A program made the position numbers and the translations under genes. DNA of 64,000 nt from Teleogryllus oceanicus (lineage: Eukaryota; Arthropoda; Insecta; Orthoptera; Gryllidae), in NCBI GenBank assembly GCA_964035755.1, contig CAXIVR010000006.1:9591065-9655064 (forward strand), in the 5' to 3' direction. Shown piece by piece: positions 26,957-37,325 of this stretch. The notes below the pieces were generated by a model. The model searched no databases, was not told where the DNA came from, and worked only from the letters and a program-made list of their open reading frames with translations. Each line of letters opens with the position of its first letter. The first letter of the stretch is position 1.

Positions 26957-27482
26957 CTAGTGTGGCGTCATACGGGTGTAATCAGTACATAGACGAGAGT
27001 GAGTTGTAATAACAACAGATTTATTCGCAATTTAGACCGTAGTCATAAATAACCAATGTACTGTATACAATTAACTAACAAAATAAACCCCACTGCTAGG
27101 AGAGATATTTACAACGGCTACCACACCGCAACATACTACCTAATGTTTCGCCATGCGTAGTACCGCCTGCCCTGAGACAGACTACATGTCTCACTAGTCA
27201 CGACAATAACTGCCGGCTTCTTCGCCGCGTGCACACTTGCACCTCTCACGGACGACCTACGCTGCTGCTGCCAGGATCACAAAGAAGGAAGAGTTATTGT
27301 TTTCACGGCCCTGAAATAGCCCTCGCGACGCTGCCCGCCGCCTCCATTGCCTACGCCCTAGCGATGCGCACACCTTGTCAGAAAAACTCCGTGCGTCATC
27401 GCTTCTGCCTTTGTCTACGCATCCGGTGCCCACCACGCACCGCGTGCCCAACGCTGCTTTTAGCGACACGACGCTACACTAG
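26957..27482 (-). mobile_element. solo LTR with 4-bp target duplication
   Basis: The LTR is 26961-27478 (518 bp). It begins TGTGGCGTCATACGGG and ends GACACGACGCTACA, so both ends have TG...CA. It is flanked by CTAG on both sides (26957-26960 and 27479-27482). A 4-bp duplication suits Gypsy-type elements. On the minus strand an AATAAA with a T-rich stretch (GCGAATAAATCTGTTGTTAT) lies near the element's end, which suggests minus orientation. It interrupts LINE coding sequence that resumes after it. No internal retroelement genes are present. Confidence 0.82.
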
Positions 27483-27813
27483 TCTCTTTAACCAAAACTT
27501 TTCGAGAATTGCTGCCGATCTCACTAGGAGGCTTCAGCTACAAAATTCAATATCAGACATTTCCCCAAAAAATTTAAACATGATGTTCGTTGCCAAAACT
27601 TCCTCCTATGAAATTCTCAAAATAATCGGTAAATTAAAAATAAATATTCGTCCGGTTTAGAAGAATTCCCAGATTTTATTTTTTTTATTTTTATTTATTT
27701 ATTTTACGTCAAAAAACAGTTAAAAACTGCGTATGACGTGCTATGGGGAAAAGTGAATTGTGTGCACATTTTCAAAATTCTGTGATCCCTACACTAAGTC
27801 ATATACTACTAAA

Positions 27814-28041
27814 TTTTGAATTTTGAAAGGGAGAAAAAAAACTCCCATGTAGTAAAATCTATTTTGAAAAATAAATAAGCAATACATTTTAAATTTTGAA
27901 TTTTGAAAGGGAGAAAAAAAACTCCCATGTAGTAAAATCTATTTTCAAATAAATAAGCAATAAATTTTGAATTTGAAAGGGAGAAAAAAAACAAAAAACC
28001 CCATGTAATAAAATCTATTTTAAAATAAATAACAATAAATT
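27814..28041 (-). repeat. three tandem ~76-bp units in the LINE 3' UTR
   Basis: The block TTTTGAA..GAAAGGGAGAAAAAAA, ACTCCCATGTA(G/A)TAAAATCTATTTT, AATAAATAAGCAATA occurs three times here. The copy at 5175-5250 and the reverse-oriented 31500-31570 region have it once. The third unit is slightly diverged. Confidence 0.8.
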
Positions 28042-28233
28042 TATTGAAAACAAATGAAGTTACATTTATGTCCAGAAGCAAAACAAGGGGCCATCTCAGC
28101 ATTTGCTCAATGGATCAGGGAAACTGGACGAAAAACCTGATCGAGATGGGGGTCATTGACCCGGAAGCTGTAGTACATTAGTTGTTACAGGTTGTTTATA
28201 CTCATTTACACAGTTCAAATGGTAAATAAAGCA

Positions 28234-28548
28234 TTATGTATCTTTGTTCAAATTAATGTTACTTTTCTTGTGATGCTCAGTATAGTCTCTAATTGTATAG
28301 AAACAGTTATGCAGCAGAAACGATTTCACTTGGGATTTAAACTTTTCTATTGAATTTAATCGTTTAATGTTATCTGGCAAAGTGTTGTAAAATAATGTGC
28401 ATGTATTGTATGTGAATTTTTTGTAATGAGCTGTTGATACTGTCACCTGATGAATATGATTTATACGTCGAGTGTTATAGTAATAGACTTCGGCATTTTC
28501 TGAAAATATATTCCCGCCCTTGAGCAAGTCATTTTTTACAAAAACCAC
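28234..28548 (-). pseudogene. LINE ORF2 C-terminal domain (copy 2)
   Basis: A 104-codon frame: VFVKNDLLKGGNIFSENAEV, then NHIHQVTVSTAHYKKFTYNT, then LFYNTLPDNIKRLNSIEKF and FLLHNCFYTI near the end. This is the typical region after the RT in Jockey/CR1-like LINEs (FN-LP--IK----FK--L). The homologous frames at 5540-5830 and 30904-31215 are over 90% similar by eye, so the copies are fairly young. Confidence 0.75.
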
Positions 28549-28867
28549 TGATTCGTAAATAAGAAGACACGGTAATGGTAGAATTCTAGATTAATGAAGA
28601 GAGGCTTACATGAATCACGTGGGTGGATTTGGTTATTATTCGTACAATTCGTTTTGTAATCTAAAAGTCTGGGAGCTATAAGATGTATTTCCCAGAATAT
28701 TATGCCATATCTCAGGCGGGAATGAACATTCGCGAAGTATACACAACGAGCAGTATGAAGGCTGACTGAATTTGCAAGAATTCTGAACGCGTAGCACAAT
28801 GAACTTAATTTTGTGTTCAATTCATTTAAATGGACGTTCCATTTAAGGTTTGACTGAATTGAGAGAC

Positions 28868-29446
28868 CTAAAATTTTGTTGCCTTAACATCAGTCAATGG
28901 TACACTGTTCATTGTCAATGGGGCACAGAATTGTTTATTTGAAATAGAAAACTGCATTAAAACCGTTTTCTTTTCGTTCACTATTAATTTGTTATTTCGG
29001 AACCAATTTGAAACATCTGTTATTGTACTATTTACTGTTTCTTTATTGCAAAGGATGTTCGTATCGTCCGCAAAGAGAACCGTTTTTCCGTTTCGAATCG
29101 TCGAGGGCATATCGTTTACGTAAAGTAGGAACAGAATAGGGCCTAAAATCGATCCTTGAGGAACTCCACATGCAACGGGCAAAGAGTCGGAAAGGTGCGT
29201 ACGTAATATTCCATCATTCCAGTAAGGTATTTCAACTCTCTGAGATCGTTGTTTAAGGTACGAACATAACCAATCTAGAGCAATACCACGAATTCCATAT
29301 GAAGGTAATTTGGAAAGTAAAATGTCATGATCAATGACGTCAAAAGCTTTTGAGAGATCTAAAAATAATCCAATAGGTGCCTCGTTTTGATCCAATGATG
29401 AGGCGACATCTTTAAGAAAAGAAAATATAGCTGCTTCTTTGTTAAA
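28868..29446 (-). pseudogene. LINE reverse transcriptase (copy 2), 5'-truncated
   Basis: The longest intact RT stretch in the window. In order: KEAAIFSFLKDVASSLDQNE, LFLDLSKAFDVIDHDILLSK (first catalytic Asp), VACGVPQGSILGPILFLLY and VLFADDTNIL (catalytic FADD), then NNKLIVNEKKTVL. It lacks the N-terminal RT blocks and the endonuclease, and is frameshifted near 28868 from the C-terminal domain. An RNA-directed DNA polymerase by family, inactive here. Confidence 0.88.
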
Positions 29447-29461
29447 GACCTGTGCGTATGC

Positions 29462-29766
29462 CATTGTTCACCCGTTAACTCACATAATGCATTCTTATGC
29501 ACCGGAACGTTTCCAGATATTTTCAAAGCAGCTAAAATTAAGCCGCTCTTCAAAAGAGGCAAAAAAAATGAAATTTAAAATTCTGGGACCATTTCTCTTC
29601 TATCAGTTTTTTCAAAAAACAATTGAGAGACTTTTTACGTACGAATGGAAACCTTCCTCAGTAAACACTACGCGCTTTCAGATTACCAACATGAATTTAG
29701 AAAATCGAAATCAACGGAAAAGGCCATATTTTCTTTTCTTAAAGATGTCGCCTCATCATTGGATCA
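29462..29766 (+). pseudogene. LINE RT N-terminal blocks (copy 3)
   Basis: Across shifting frames: CAYAIVHPLTHIM, FPDIFKAAKIKPLFKRGKK, then the FRPISLL-type block (LFYQFFQKTIERLF region) and KRPYFLFLKMSPHH, which in a neighbouring frame is AIFSFLKDVASS. Frameshifts break it. It is cut at GGATCA (29761-29766) by the SINE-like insertion. Confidence 0.65.
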
Positions 29767-30062
29767 TTCTTATTTCTTGCGTCTTCATCTTGACGCAACG
29801 CGTTTCCAAGCCCCTTAATGGGCGTTGAGCGCTTTGCATTGGGAGTAATCATCCATTACTGTGCTTTTACTTTTAATATTTGTCAAGTCTCGTCACGTCG
29901 CAGTCAGTCAGTGCCTTTTATCCCTTCGGCCAGGGGCTCGACGCCGTTAGATCCCGGGGTTCCTGACCGGTCACCCAAACAGGAACCCGCGAGTCTCGAA
30001 TGCGCTTAACCTTCGTGACTTCACGGAGCGTAGTAAACGCATTCGGCTAGCGCCGCCGGCTA
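29767..30062 (-). mobile_element. SINE-like ~296-bp insertion in the LINE
   Basis: It separates LINE sequence ending CCTCATCATTGGATCA from sequence resuming AAAACGGAGCACCTATTGG. The uninterrupted copy 2 has these two parts joined. On the minus strand it starts in a T-run, contains GCATTCGAGACTC (weak B-box resemblance) and GGTTCCTG, and ends A-rich (CGCAAGAAATAAGAA). A related piece lies at 34765-34965: AACCCCGGGATCTAACGGCG and GGCCGAAGGGATAAAAGGCA are shared exactly. The exact class is uncertain. Confidence 0.6.
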
Positions 30063-31215
30063 AAAAAACGGAGCACCTATTGGATTATTTTTAGATCTTT
30101 CAAGAGCTTTTGACGTCATTGATCATGACATTTTACTCTCAAACTTACCTTCATAAGGAATCCGTGGTATTGATCTAGATTGGTTATGTTCGTACCTTAA
30201 ACAACGATCTCAGAGAGTGGAAATACCTTACTGGAATGATGGAACATTGTATACACACACCTTTCCAACTCTTTGCCAATTGCACGTGAAGTTCCTCAAG
30301 GATCGATTTTAGGCCCTATTCTGTTCCTACTTTACGTAAATGATATGCCCTCGTCGATTCGAAACGGAAGAACAGTTCTCTTTGCGGATGATACGAACAT
30401 CCTTTACAATAAAGAAACCGTAAATAGTACAATATCAGATGTTTCAAATATATTCCGTAATAACATATTTATATTAAATGAAAAAAAAACGGTTTTAATG
30501 CAGTTTTCCATTTGAAACAATTCTGTGCTCCATTGAAAATGGTGTACCATTGACTAATGTTAAGGCAACAATATTTTTAGGTCTCTCAAATCAGTCAAAC
30601 CTATAAAGTAACGTACATTTAAATGAATTGAACACAAAATTAAGTTCATTTTGCTATGCGTTCAGAATTCTTTCAAATTCAGTCAGCCTTCATACTGCTC
30701 GTTGTGCATATTTCGCGAATGTGCATTCCCGCCTGAGATATGGCATAATATTCTAGGGAAATACATCTTATAGTTCCCAGACTTTTAGATTACAAAAAAG
30801 AATTGAACAAATAATAACCTAATCCCACCCACATGATTCTTGTAAGCCTCTCTTCATTAATCTAGGGATTTTACTATTACATTGTCTGTTCATTTTCGAA
30901 TGAGTGGTTTTTGTCAAAAATGACTTGCTTAAGAGCGGGAATATATTTTCAGAAAATACCGATGTCTATTACTACAACACTCGACGTAGAAATCATATTC
31001 ATCAGGTGACATTATCAACAGCTCATTACAAAAAATTCACATACAATACATGTACATTATTTTACAACACTTTGCCAGATGACATTAAACCATTAAATTC
31101 GATAGAAAAGTTTAAATCCAAAGTGCAATCGTTTCTGCATAACTGTTTCTATACAATTAGAGACTATACTGAGCATCACAAGGAAAGTAACATTAATTTT
31201 AACAATTATATTTAA
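30063..31215 (+). pseudogene. LINE RT and C-terminal domain (copy 3)
   Basis: It resumes at APIGLFLDLS-type sequence (LLDYF / FDVIDHDILLSN), then VPQGSILGPILFLLYVNDMP and VLFADDTNIL at 30290-30410, and the C-terminal domain VFVKNDLLKSGNIFSENTDV ... LFYNTLPDDIKPLNSIEKF at 30904-31200. Frameshifts at about 30515-30900 break it. Confidence 0.78.
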
Positions 31216-31685
31216 TGTATTATTTACAATTTGGACTGTATAATTCTAAACAATATGTAACAAGTATTGTATCGCAGCTTCTGGGTCAATGACTCCCATC
31301 TCGATCAGGTATTTCGTTGTTTCCCTGATCCAATGAGCAAATGCTGAGACGGCTCCTGGACATAAATGTAACCATTATCTGTGCATGACTTCTAGAATTA
31401 AGTCGAAAATATAGTTATTCAAATTATCGTTTCCATGTTGTCGCGACAGGAAGTATTATTCCTTGACGAAAGACATGATGGATAAAAGCCCAACATTTAT
31501 TGCTTATTTATCCTTGAAAAAAAATTATTACATGGGAGCGTTTCTTAAAAATTAATTCAAAATTCAAGTAGCATATGTCTTAGTGTAGGGATCACAGAAT
31601 TTTGAAAATGTGCACAGAATTCAGTTCCCCTTCTAGCAGGTCATACACAGTTTTAAGAGTTTTGACGTAAAATAAATAAATTTAA

Positions 31686-34600
31686 TGTGTGTATATAGAT
31701 ATTTAATTAAAATTAGTTTTCATTATTTAACATGAATTGCGTACGTACATTAGAGTTCTGAATTTTTGAAATTACATTTCCATCATTCGATGAAGCTGCA
31801 TCCCCAGATTGTTGGGACTCCAGGTGCCACTGACGAGTGGTAATGAGAGTGTATATATAATGAGAATGTAAAATATAAACCCAGCTCCAGCACGTCGGCG
31901 TCGAGTATACAACTTCCGATCTTGTGACACCAGTTTTTTACACAGTAGCCAGCGTCTCAACTCGGTGGCATCGTCAGTGTGGATTGCTGAAATGCAGTGG
32001 TGGCTCGCGCTTAGATTGCATAATCCCCAGTCAATCGAAAAATATTTTATGTCAGGAATATACATTCTTGTTTTAATGACATTCACTATTCATGATATTG
32101 AAGCAATATCAATGTTTGTGAAATCATTTTGAAACCAAAGAGGCCCAACTGCCGCTCTGTCCGGCGTCTGGTGCCCTGCCAGGTATTGCACCTCGCTCTT
32201 GGCTCTAGCCCGACATTTACTGCCTTTACTCTTTGGCCCTACGCTTCAAAATAGGGCCTTCGGTAAGGCAACGCCGCCGAGTGCTGCGCGGTGTCCCGAG
32301 GGGAATCCCAATTTTCTGTCTGCGTCTGACACCAACTGTGACTTTATTTTATGAATTTTGCTCGTTATTGAAAGTACACAAGTTCAGTCAGTTATTGCAA
32401 ATGCATTATTTATGAAGTTTGGAAAATTCATTTTCTTTTGATGTTAGGTTTTTATTCAAAACGTAAACTTCGATTTAAACAGAGTATGTAGACGTAAATC
32501 TGTTGAGACCATTCGCGGCTCGTGTTTTTCTAAATAGGGAAGGGCTGCAAATGCACTGCATTATATTGCATTGCATTGTATGCATTATATTTCTATACAT
32601 AATTGCTTCCGATACATGCATAAGAGAGTAGCGCTATCGCAAAATGGGAAAACTAGTTGATGTTCAATGCTACCCGCTGGGTTGCATAGTAATGTTATCC
32701 AGTGAGCACGCCATTCTTCAAACCCTACGCCCCACCCTTGAAGGCTGCCTGGCCGCTGCCTTCGTCCGCCGGTAAGCCAGTGCAGTGAATACATGACGTC
32801 ACGCCTGCTCGTTTTGCACAGGCCTTATGGCGGAATGAAGTGGGAGCCTAACGCTTTTGTCTTCCCTGTCAACAGCTTCAAATGCCTTACGATAACAGAC
32901 GACCGTTATCGAACACAAACAAAACTCTTGTTACGATTGTTACATAATGTAACTCGGAAAGCCATTATTAATAAATACATTTATAAATATATTTTTTAAT
33001 TTCTTTTGAGCGGCAATTTATACAGGAGACGCTCCGCCTTACAGCCTTTAATGACGAGCCGCGCCTGGTTGAGACGGTGTCTTCCAAACGGGAGCTTGAA
33101 TGGACACCTGTAGGTAGACTTCACTGTAGACAGTAGGGACGTTTACGCTCCCGATTGGATGACACCGTAACAGCTGGTCAAGCGTCAACAGACTGTAAAT
33201 AAATCGAAGTAGACATTTGATTATATGTCCGTTGTGTAAAGTTGGCCGTTCTGGAAGGAAGTCCCTTTCTGTCTCTTACAGTGGGTGCGAGTGGGTGTGC
33301 TTTTCCGACTGTGGTTGTATCTTTATTACAAAATATACCAGGATAGTGAAATTTTCGAAATAAAAGTGTGAAAAACATGTCCAAGCAATAGTGCAATCAC
33401 CATATTTTCTCTATGTAATCTAATGCAACTGCATACAGAACTAATACAAAAACCGAAGTGTCCAGTGGAAATCAAAGCCAGAACGTGTGCGGAAGGTGTA
33501 TATACTTGACATGGACACTACGCATTACATTATGTAAGTAATGTTTCAATAGAGAGTTTTATTAGTTTTAATTAATTTACTCGGTTTCATTTTATATCAC
33601 TGGCCTGAATGTTGGAAATTCCATTTCCGTCATTCGTTGGAGGTGCAACGCACCCTTCAGTCTGTTGGGGCACAGACCGCCATTGCTGTAACGACAGCGA
33701 TTCCTTAGCCAACTGCAAGCCCATTCTGTTTTGTTTTTTTAAGTAGAAAGGGTGTGCTTTTTCACAACAAGAAATAATCATAATAAATTATGTTTCATTT
33801 CATATTTATTTTACTGAATGAATGTTGGTTTTACCGTGAAACCCAATATGTCTAAAGCAATTTCAATTGTGCCAAACGGAAGACTAGATTGTTGAAGGGG
33901 AGAGGACATAGTATCGTTTTAAGCGTTTAAAAAAATGTACTATGCTCGCACTTTTTCTTGATCCTCGAGCTCCCTAGGCCTTGCTCAGCCCGGTAGAAAA
34001 TATGAGCTCCACTCGGAACGTCACGGCTCAGTTTGCAGTGCTGCCCACCTCCTTCCTTTCCAATGCGAACTTCTTAGTTTTCGGTCTCTCTTTCTATCGA
34101 CCTGTGCGTACCATGTTCCTTCTTATTACTCAATTATTTCTATAGCTATTTATTATTTCTTCGGAAATAAAATCTGCCGTTGTTTCTAATAGCTATCTAC
34201 TCCAAGACGAGTTATTACGCTGAGTTTTCTGTCAATAAAGTTGACAGCCCTGCACTGCCGTGACGTATACAGAACACGCCTCTCACCGCAAAAAACGCGA
34301 TTAGTAACTCCTTATGTACCGAACCCCCCCCCATTCGTCGTTTTAGAAAGGTGTACCCAAACACTCGGCAAATCTAGCGAGAAAGCTACGCTCAGAAATG
34401 CAACGCCTTGCCAAATTCTTACAATACCCTTTCTCGGGTTCAAGAATCGGTCTATATACAAGCGAAGATTGCAAGCGAAATCTATTGGCGGGACATTAGG
34501 GTACCATTTCAATTCACCTCCCCAAAGTATCTTGTAGGTTAATCAGCCTAACTCCAAAGAATGCTTCAAAGCTATTAATGGCGTTTTATCCAGCGGTAGA

Positions 34601-34764
34601 ATATGCACCAACTACTACGGGAATTAGCTCCATTCAGATCAGCTGTAAAATGAGCACTTTGAGACAATGAAATCAAGGAATCCCACATGTCTGAAAATGC
34701 CTGTTCATCCTATAAAACAATTGTTTGATGTAATTGAAAATAATGATAAACTGGAAAGCAGGCT
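31686..34764. other. unassigned sequence
   Basis: About 3 kb with no recognisable exon or RNA gene. Moderately GC-rich patches at 32150-32330 and 32700-32900 show no coding signature. Confidence 0.4.
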
Positions 34765-34965
34765 AGGAAACCGGCTAGGAACCCCGGGATCTAACGGCGT
34801 CAAGCCCCTGGCCGAAGGGATAAAAGGCACTGACTGCGACGTGTCGAGACTTGATAAACATAGTAATTACTCAGTAACGGAGGATTACTCCAACAAAAGC
34901 GCTCAACGCCCAACAAGGGTTAAGAGACGCGTTGCGTCAACAACGATTCAACAAAAAAAGCATAT
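34765..34965 (+). mobile_element. second copy of the SINE-like repeat
   Basis: Matches the minus-strand reading of 29767-30062: GGAACCCCGGGATCTAACGG, GCCCCTGGCCGAAGGGATAA, AAGGCACTGACTGCGACGTG, AAAGCGCTCAACGCCCA and ACGCGTTGCGTCAA in the same order. It ends ATTCAACAAAAAAAG. The left third of the other copy is missing or diverged. The 127-codon open frame across it is probably incidental. Confidence 0.65.
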
Positions 34966-36636
34966 TCAGGCAAAAAATTTGACACCTGAAATCTGCTGTA
35001 AAATCATCCGTAATTATCTTGACAGCATTCTGCATCAAAAGAAAAATTAATTAACTAGGTATTATTCCAGCAATGCAAAGCATATCAGACACGCATGTGG
35101 AAGTAGAAATATAATTTTCTGAATTAAAAATGATTCTGAATGAAATAAATTGTGGTTTTAACATTTTCATATCCGTGTTCCTGATCTTTCATACTCATCT
35201 TATTAATACAGGTTGCAATAAAAAGAAAAAGTTAATAAAGTCATTTTCATTCAATTCATATTGCTTATTATGAACCACATACAAGGGTCTAAATATCAAA
35301 AATCTAGGTATAAGCCAGTACTGATGGAATATGTAAGGTGCAGATGTAGTAAGAGTATAGGTGTAAATATATAGTTGTTGGATCCTAATCTTGATGATAT
35401 CCAGGCTGATAAAATAGGTCTTTCCAACATTAAAATTAAGATAAAACATATTCAGGTTAGCAGCATGCATTTTAAATATGTACATTTCAGAAACAAATAT
35501 TTGAAAACATGTTCTGAAACACTTTGGTTTATTGAACAAACCAGAATTTACATAACTAAATCAACAATGTTTTAGGGCAAATAAAATAAGGATGCCCACA
35601 AAACTTGTTTTATACAAAATATCATTATTTTTTAATATTAAACAACTCTAAATTTGAGACAGGGGGGGAAAAAAGGGAAAAAAAAAAAAAATCAGTTGCA
35701 TATTCTATTCAAGCATGAATACATTCAGAATAACTTAAGAATCTTTCAAAATTATTTAATACACAAGTCATAATTGTTTTCATAAAGTTATTTATAAAGG
35801 ATACAAAAACTTAAGACATATCTTTACACATCAATTTAAGTTAAAATAAGGACAACCCCCCCCTCTATTAATTATGAACATGTATCCTGAATGTGCAACA
35901 TACACTACATTTCAAACTATTCAAATCTACTAAAGGTTATTTAAAATTTTAGTTTTTGGCCTACTTTTCCCAAAACTGTAGCTCATTTGCCATTGCAAAT
36001 AGTTTCTATTTCACACGAGGAAATATTCTTAATCCAATTTTAAAACACTTATTGCTACCATTATTTGTAATTCAACTTAGCATAGTAAATGAGACGGACT
36101 TGGCTTCTGGAGCTTAAGAGAACTTCAACAGATTGTGCTCCCCCCCCCCATCATGATTTTTTTTGATAAATGAATGAATTAATAAATAAATAACTGTAAT
36201 GTACAGAATGAGACTAATCACATCTTCATACCACTTGCTTAAAACCATGTTGTTCTAATTCCCATTTCCCTTGAAAAATCAGGACAAAGCTTTTAAGTTT
36301 CTGTACTAAACAAATCTTAATACACACATATGTTAAGATAAGATAATTAAGATAAAGGATTTGGATGAAAGAAACAAGCTTCGAAAATGCTTATTTTTTT
36401 TTAACAATAACCTTATTTCTTTCAGTTTGACACGAGGAAAAATGGTTGGAGTTACAACAATAATACTTCTAGATTTTAACAAAGTAATGTTATAACTCCC
36501 TTTTAATATCTGCTTTGTCACGAATTAATGCACAGTTACTTAACTTTTAAGCACCATTATCATCATCAACTGCAGGTGTTTAGGTATGATCCTGTTCCTG
36601 TTCATGCGGGTTCTGTAGACCTAGTAGATTAATCTT
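34966..36636. other. unassigned AT-rich sequence
   Basis: No exon or repeat recognised. A poly-purine run GGGGGGGAAAAAAGGGAAAA is at about 35664. Confidence 0.45.
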
Positions 36637-37325
36637 CTAAGTAGTCCCAATTTTGCCATCTCTTCCCATGTCTCTATTTCCAGATGAATTTTGGTAGTCT
36701 CCATCCTGCAAATGTGTTCTTTCCATCACTTTTGTGATTTTTTCAATCTCTATTAGATCTTTGATTTTTAGTTTTCTTCTGATGTCCTTGTTTCTCAATT
36801 TGTCTCTTCTCTTGACTCCTAAGAAGTATCTAACAAATGTCAATTGTGCTGTCTGCATTTTCTGCTTGTTGTCTTCCTTCATTATCCAGGTTTCTGAACC
36901 ATATAGATGCACTGGTTTAGCTGTGATGTTATGAAGTTTCAATTTTTTAGTGGAATCCATCTTTCCCAAAGTCACTTTTAATGGTTCCACACATTCTGTA
37001 GTAATTTTGTAGTTTTCTCTCGATGTTTCCTTGAGTGTGATTTATTATATTGATTCTGTTTCCTAGATAAGTAAATTCTCTTACTTGCACTACTATTTTC
37101 CCCATTTATTTCAATTTTAACTCTTTTTTTTTGTTCCTTTCCTTGCATTGCCATGGGTTTTGTTTTGCTTATTGATATTCTCATGGAATATTCCTGTGTA
37201 ACTTTTGATTGAACAAAAATTGCCCTGTAGGTTGTATTCAGATTCAGCTATTACCTGGTCATCTGTGTACAGGATTGTGACAATCCTTCTATCTCCTTTA
37301 ATTAGAATTACCTGGTTCATCTTCT
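36637..37325 (-). pseudogene. LINE family B RT C-terminal part, minus strand
   Basis: Read right to left with two frameshifts. The catalytic block is VTILYTDDQVIAESEYNLQ (YTDD box, about 37275-37225). Next come MRISISKTKPMAMQGKEQ (37184-37130) and then LKLHNITAKPVHLYGSETW, which is the YGSETW motif, followed by KMQTAQLTFVRYFLGVKRRD (36990-36820). The set ISKTK-M---G and LYGSETW is characteristic of a widespread insect non-LTR group distinct from LINE family A. The order is preserved but the copy is dead. The matching N-terminal RT region of this type is at 49130-49638 on the + strand. Confidence 0.8.

Larger units (their letters stand above)
27672..29450 (-). mobile_element. LINE family A (copy 2), 5'-truncated, minus strand
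   Basis: A nearly continuous copy read right to left: RT domain (29446-28868), C-terminal domain (28548-28234), 3' UTR and an (AAAT)n-type tail at about 27672-27715. It interrupts the + strand LINE between its LEEFPDF linker and its AYAIVHPLTHI segment, so it is the younger insertion. The 5' truncation is the usual outcome of target-primed reverse transcription. I could not identify a clear target-site duplication. Confidence 0.8.
26196..31685 (+). mobile_element. LINE family A (copy 3), + strand, broken by three later insertions
   Basis: Protein fragments follow each other in LINE order on the + strand. The endonuclease C-terminus is at 26205-26420 (FNLDITMNVPTRITLNSMKAID ... SDHYAQ). Linker sequence runs to 26956 and again at 27483-27665 (MMFVAKTSSYEILKIIGKLK, then SSGLEEFPDF). 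RT follows at 29462-29766 and 30063-30515, the C-terminal domain at 30904-31215, and a 3' UTR ends GACGTAAAATAAATAAA at about 31680. The gaps are filled by a solo LTR (26961-27478), an inverted LINE copy of the same family (27672-29450) and a SINE-like repeat (29767-30062). Stops and frameshifts are present throughout. That the pieces were once a single copy is inferred from collinearity. Confidence 0.72.

Noticed and set aside
34667..35050. 127-codon open frame
   Set aside because: It covers a SINE-like repeat also present at 29767-30062, where it is not open, and has no domain.
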